Assembly: GCA_905233915.1 (NCBI GenBank)
Contig: CAJOFM010000010.1
Coordinates: forward strand, 1-64,000
DNA length: 64,000 bases
Origin: an uncultured Muribaculaceae bacterium
GTDB taxonomy: Bacteria; Bacteroidota; Bacteroidia; Bacteroidales; Muribaculaceae
Direction: 5' to 3'
Below are positions 60,149 to 64,000 of the stretch, piece by piece. The first letter of the stretch is position 1; the number at the start of each line of letters is the position of its first letter. Made by a program: the position numbers and the translations under genes. Below the pieces are notes generated by a model. It ran no database searches and was not told the DNA's origin. It was given only the letters and a program-made list of their open reading frames with translations.

Positions 60149-61387
60149 ATGAAAAAGATTATGTTGAAAAGCATCATGATGATGCTCGCTTTAGCCATGT
60201 GTTTGACTTCTTGCAGCAGTGATGACCCCATACCCGTCATCCCCACCACGATGGTCACACTGGAGGTTCCTGTTAATTTGGAGAATACCGTCCTCAGCAA
60301 TGCTAACGCCACGCTGACAAACGTAGAGACAAAGCAGGTAACCACCGTCGAAGGCGCCAAATTTGTCAAAGACGGCAATGGTTATAAAATCATGTGTAAT
60401 GACTTAGAGGCTGGCACCTACAACGTCGTAGTAACCGGTCATCTTGATTTCACGCTTAATGGCGTTGCTGGACAGAAGGACTTTGAGGTAACTTCTGATA
60501 ATGTCGTGATTTCTGAGACTTCACATGACCTGAAAATGGTTGTCTCCACATTCACGGCACAGGGCGGTTTTGTCATCAGCGAAATCTTCTTCACGGGCAC
60601 CTCTACACCCGAAGGAAAGTCTTACAGCGGCGACCAGTACATCATCATCACCAACAACTCGGATGTCACCCTTTACGCTGACAGTATCGCCGTGCTGGAG
60701 TCGGCCTTCCTGACCACTGCCAAGGAGGACTACACTCCCGACATCATGTCAACTCACTTCTCGGTTCAGGCTTGCTACATGATCCCCGGTAATGGCAAGA
60801 GCGTTCCCGTTGAGCCGGGCCAGAGCCTGAAGTTGGCCCTCAACGCCATCAACCACACAACCGAGCAGCCCAACTCCATTGATCTGAGTAATGCTGACTT
60901 TGAGTTCTATGACGAGACTTCCAATCCCAACTTCACCGACGTCGATGGCAATGCACCCAATCTGGACAAGTGGTACTGCTATACCGCTACTATTTACCAG
61001 TTCCACAGCCGTGGCTTCAACTCGATGGCTATCGCCAAGATGCAGACCAGCAAAGAAGACTGGCTGGAGAACTATGTCTATGACGCCACCTATCTGTTTG
61101 TGTTCGGTGACTTCTCCAAGGAGATGACCAAGAGCGGTATTTATAAAGTGCCCAACGAATGGATTCTGGACGGTGTGAACCTGAGCGTGGAATCGGTGCG
61201 CGAGTGGAACGTACTCGATGCCTCGATTGACGCCGGTTGGACCTACTGTGGCAAGGTAGATCGTGACGATACCCGCATCAACAAGTCGGTAATCCGCAAG
61301 CAGGATGCCAACGGCAAGTATGTCGATACCAATAACTCGACCAACGACTTCACTCCCGAGGCTCCTGCTTCACTGCTCAATAAATAA
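60149..61387 (+). CDS. DUF4876 domain lipoprotein
   Basis: A 412-residue lipoprotein (lipobox LTSC, Cys22, followed by SSDD, a surface-export-like acidic context). Residues 30-135 are an Ig-like beta domain shared with the small lipoprotein upstream. The DUF4876 part starts near GGFVISEIFFTGTSTPEGKSYSGDQYIII (about 145) and runs to the end, a lamin-tail-like beta domain with the terminal stretch NKSVIRKQDANGKYVDTNNS. Such proteins are probably exposed on the cell surface and could hold the ligand of the TonB receptor. The 55-bp leader is AT-rich with (AAAT)n-like repeats. The M16 gene begins 5 bp after its stop. Confidence 0.85.
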   Translation: MKKIMLKSIMMMLALAMCLTSCSSDDPIPVIPTTMVTLEVPVNLENTVLSNANATLTNVETKQVTTVEGAKFVKDGNGYKIMCNDLEAGTYNVVVTGHLDFTLNGVAGQKDFEVTSDNVVISETSHDLKMVVSTFTAQGGFVISEIFFTGTSTPEGKSYSGDQYIIITNNSDVTLYADSIAVLESAFLTTAKEDYTPDIMSTHFSVQACYMIPGNGKSVPVEPGQSLKLALNAINHTTEQPNSIDLSNADFEFYDETSNPNFTDVDGNAPNLDKWYCYTATIYQFHSRGFNSMAIAKMQTSKEDWLENYVYDATYLFVFGDFSKEMTKSGIYKVPNEWILDGVNLSVESVREWNVLDASIDAGWTYCGKVDRDDTRINKSVIRKQDANGKYVDTNNSTNDFTPEAPASLLNK

Positions 61388-61392
61388 GCCTG

Positions 61393-64000
61393 ATGAGAAG
61401 ATATATTCTATCACTTATTGCACTGGTGCTGCTGCCCTTATCGGCGGCAGCCCAGTTGCCTCAAGACCCCGATGTGCGCAAGGGTACCCTCAAAAACGGC
61501 ATGACCTATTACATCCGTCACAATGCCAAAGAAGCAGGGCTTGCCGACTTCTACATCGCCCAGCGCGTGGGCTCGATTCTTGAAGAACCACGACAGAGGG
61601 GACTTGCCCATTTCCTGGAGCACATGGCCTTTAATGGCACCAAGCATTTTCCTGGCAAGAACGGCAAACCGGGCATTGTTCCCTGGTGTGAAAGCATTGG
61701 TGTCAAATTCGGTGCTAACCTGAACGCCTACACCTCGATTGACCAGACGGTTTATCACATCGGCTCAGCGCCGATTGCGCGTGATGGCATCATCGACTCG
61801 TGCTTACTGGTACTCCATGACTGGAGCCACTACCTGCTGCTCGAGGATGAGGAAATCGACAAGGAGCGCGGCGTCATCCACGAGGAATGGCGTACCCGTC
61901 GTGCAGGGATGGCTGTGCAGCGCATGCAGGAACAGGTCATGCCCAAGATCTATGAGGGCACAAAATATGAGGATTGCATGCCTATCGGCTCGATGGACAT
62001 CGTTGACAACTTCCCCTATCAGGACCTGCGTGACTACTACCAGAAGTGGTACCGCCCCGACCTGCAAGCCATCGTCGTGGTGGGCGACATCGATGTGGAC
62101 AAAATGGAGAAGAAAATCAAAAAAACTTTCTCGTCCATTCCCATGCCCAAGAAACCTGCCGAGCGCATATATTACCCTGTCAACGACAATGAGAAGATGA
62201 TCGTCGCCATCGAGAAAGATGCAGAACAACCCATCGTGCTCTGCCATCTCTACCAGAAGCGCGATGCGACTCCCGACAACGAGAAAAACAACGCTGCTTA
62301 CCTGCGAGGCGACTACATCGACAACCTCATCAGCACGATGCTCAACGACCGCTACGCCGAACTGCGCCAGCGACCCGGCTCGCCCATCCAGAGCGCCACA
62401 GGACGCGCATCGACTTTCTTCATCAGCCGCTCCAAGGAAGCCTTTGCGTTGAGCATCAGTTGTAAACAGGACAACATCCTGGGTGGCATCATATCAGCCG
62501 TGGCTGTGGCAGAGCAAGCGCGTCAACACGGTTTTACCCAGACCGAACTTGACCGAGCCAAGAGCATCTTCCTCAATGCTGCCGAGCGCCGTTACAAAAT
62601 GCGAGATGATTACCGTAATTCTCACTATGTCAACGAGTGCGTGAGCAATTTCCTCTCGGGTGAACCGCTCATTTCCCTGGAGTATGAGATGGAGAACACC
62701 CGTCGCTTGAACGACGATGTGACTCTCGACGAGGTCAACGCCGAAGTGAAGGAACTGATTACCGACAAGAACCAAGTTGTTGTTATGTACGCCCCCGATA
62801 AGGAGGGTGTCGTGTTGCCTAATGAGGGACAAATCGAACAGGTTATCCTTGCAGCCCAACAACTCCCCTACTCGCCCTATGTTGAAGCACAACTTGCAAA
62901 CCACCTCGTGAACGAACTGCCACAACCAGGTAGCATTGTCAGCGAGAAGCCTTATAAGCATGGATTCACCGAACTGACCCTGTCCAATGGCATGAAGGTG
63001 TATGTCCGCAAGACCGATTTCAACGCTGATGTCGTCTCTCTGGAAATGGAAGGCGGAGGCGGAACCTCACTCTATGGTGATGAGGACATCCCCAATTTCA
63101 ACCTCATTTCGAGTTGTGTGACCGAAACTGGTGTAGGTGACTTTGATGCCATCACCCTGCGCAAGATGCTCATGGGCAAGTCCGTCAGTGTCAGCCCGTC
63201 GGTGGGTTCTAGAGGCCAGAGCATCAATGGCACCTCATCGGTGAAAGACATGAAGACCATGTTTGAGCTGGCTTACCTGTACTTCACCTCACCACGTCGA
63301 GACACCACTGCCTTTAACGAATACATCAGCCGCAATCGCTCGTTCTTAACGAACCGCAATGCCTCACCCAAGGTGGATTATAACGACTCCATCAGGGCCA
63401 TACTGTACGGACATCATCCCCGCATGGCGCCTGTCGTGCAATCCACGCTTGACCACGTGAGCTATGACCGAATCCTTGACATTTATCAGGAACGGTTCAG
63501 CGACGCCTCCAATTTCAAGACGGTAATCATCGGCAACTATGATGAGCAAGAATTGCGACAATTGCTGTGTCAATACCTTGCCGTCCTGCCAGCAACAGGC
63601 AAGCACGAGCAGACCAATTACAGCAACATCCCGCAGATTGTCGATGGCAAGTCGGTACACAAGTTCACCAAGAAGATGGCCACACCACTTGCCAACGTGA
63701 GCATCTTCTATACCGCAGATGTGCCGTTTACCGCACAAAGCGACCTGGAGCTGGACTTCCTGAAGCGTTGTCTCTCCATCGCTTACACTGACTCGGTGCG
63801 TGAGGAGAAAGGCGGCACCTACGGCGTGAGTGTTGATTTTGAGTTGGCCAAGGACGACCAGCCCAATGCCACCTTTAAGATTTCGTACAATGCCGATCCG
63901 GACCGTTACGAGGAATTGAACCCGATTATCTATCAGCAGTTGCAGCATATAGCTGACAACGGACCTCTCGCGTCAAGCATGAATAAGGTGAAATTGTATC
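61393..64000 (+). CDS. Exported M16 (pitrilysin-type) zinc metallopeptidase, 3' end outside the window
   Basis: An open frame of 869 codons without a stop up to the window end. Signal peptide MRRYILSLIALVLLPLSAAA places it in the periplasm. The N-terminal half has the inverted zinc motif HFLEH (73-77) and the downstream Glu region LLEDEEIDKERGVIHEEWR, so it is active. The second half (from about KHGFTELTLSNGMKVYVRK) is the inactive pseudo-domain. Substrates of M16 enzymes are extended peptides. It is coupled to the DUF4876 gene and probably degrades what the TonB receptor of this cluster imports. The true length is likely about 930 residues. Confidence 0.92.
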   Translation, partial: MRRYILSLIALVLLPLSAAAQLPQDPDVRKGTLKNGMTYYIRHNAKEAGLADFYIAQRVGSILEEPRQRGLAHFLEHMAFNGTKHFPGKNGKPGIVPWCESIGVKFGANLNAYTSIDQTVYHIGSAPIARDGIIDSCLLVLHDWSHYLLLEDEEIDKERGVIHEEWRTRRAGMAVQRMQEQVMPKIYEGTKYEDCMPIGSMDIVDNFPYQDLRDYYQKWYRPDLQAIVVVGDIDVDKMEKKIKKTFSSIPMPKKPAERIYYPVNDNEKMIVAIEKDAEQPIVLCHLYQKRDATPDNEKNNAAYLRGDYIDNLISTMLNDRYAELRQRPGSPIQSATGRASTFFISRSKEAFALSISCKQDNILGGIISAVAVAEQARQHGFTQTELDRAKSIFLNAAERRYKMRDDYRNSHYVNECVSNFLSGEPLISLEYEMENTRRLNDDVTLDEVNAEVKELITDKNQVVVMYAPDKEGVVLPNEGQIEQVILAAQQLPYSPYVEAQLANHLVNELPQPGSIVSEKPYKHGFTELTLSNGMKVYVRKTDFNADVVSLEMEGGGGTSLYGDEDIPNFNLISSCVTETGVGDFDAITLRKMLMGKSVSVSPSVGSRGQSINGTSSVKDMKTMFELAYLYFTSPRRDTTAFNEYISRNRSFLTNRNASPKVDYNDSIRAILYGHHPRMAPVVQSTLDHVSYDRILDIYQERFSDASNFKTVIIGNYDEQELRQLLCQYLAVLPATGKHEQTNYSNIPQIVDGKSVHKFTKKMATPLANVSIFYTADVPFTAQSDLELDFLKRCLSIAYTDSVREEKGGTYGVSVDFELAKDDQPNATFKISYNADPDRYEELNPIIYQQLQHIADNGPLASSMNKVKLY

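Noticed and set aside
1..64000. tRNA, rRNA and intact transposase genes
   Set aside because: Intergenic stretches were read for cloverleaf-like sequence ending CCA, rRNA segments and transposase motifs; none was convincing.

Overview
The window is chromosomal DNA, about 50% GC, from a member of the Bacteroidales, probably Muribaculaceae or Prevotellaceae. Three things support this. Most transcription units are preceded by the Bacteroidetes -7 box TAnnTTTG, sometimes with a TTTG -33 box 19-20 nt upstream. The protein families are typical: SusC-type regulatory domains on the TonB receptor, DUF5106, DUF4876, a DUF6850-like barrel, a Bacteroidetes LTA-synthase-like sulfatase and LpxK. The corrin enzymes are fused in the Bacteroidetes manner.

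Positions 1-17274 hold a large anaerobic (cobalt-early) cobalamin locus. The first 372 bases are the remnant of an unrelated, possibly phage-derived gene that runs in frame into the first corrin gene. Then come three fused or bifunctional corrin-ring proteins plus CbiET (CbiH-CbiC, CbiET, CbiG-CbiF, CbiJ-CbiD), a convergent BtuC/BtuF uptake pair without its ATPase, the nucleotide-loop genes cobS-cobC-cobU-cobT on the plus strand, and cbiA-cobA(PduO type)-cbiP-cobD-cbiB on the minus strand. The early steps (CbiK/CbiX, CbiL, SUMT) are not here, and I see no cobalamin riboswitch. A coenzyme-B12-dependent class II ribonucleotide reductase (48198-50771) in the same window is a likely consumer of the product.

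Positions 17400-28900 are mixed housekeeping and envelope genes: a secreted C1B-type cysteine peptidase, a YigZ/IMPACT protein, the ybaK-aroC-acyl-ACP thioesterase operon, a DUF5106/DUF3887 thioredoxin-like protein whose alpha/beta-hydrolase domain is cut off by a -1 frame change at a run of nine A, and a secreted amidase-like protein of about 1240 residues coupled to a small beta-propeller protein.

Positions 29000-55300 hold core genes: lon, luxS with mtnN, prfA, a purple-acid-phosphatase-like enzyme, an LTA-synthase-like protein, sppA-lpxK-PNP-thiL, a promoter-terminator pair with no ORF (candidate small RNA), dCMP deaminase, two tandem S41 peptidases, nrdJ, an OmpA-type lipoprotein, radA, an rRNA methyltransferase, an ADP-ribosylglycohydrolase, and a small unknown gene with an unusually strong Shine-Dalgarno sequence.

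Positions 55489-64000 form one plus-strand cluster: a TonB-dependent receptor, a small lipoprotein, a DUF6850-like barrel, a DUF4876 lipoprotein and a periplasmic M16 peptidase cut by the window end. The pairing of receptor and M16 peptidase recalls the Fus (ferredoxin import and cleavage) systems of proteobacteria and is the best candidate for an undescribed system. No tRNA, rRNA, CRISPR array or intact mobile element was found.
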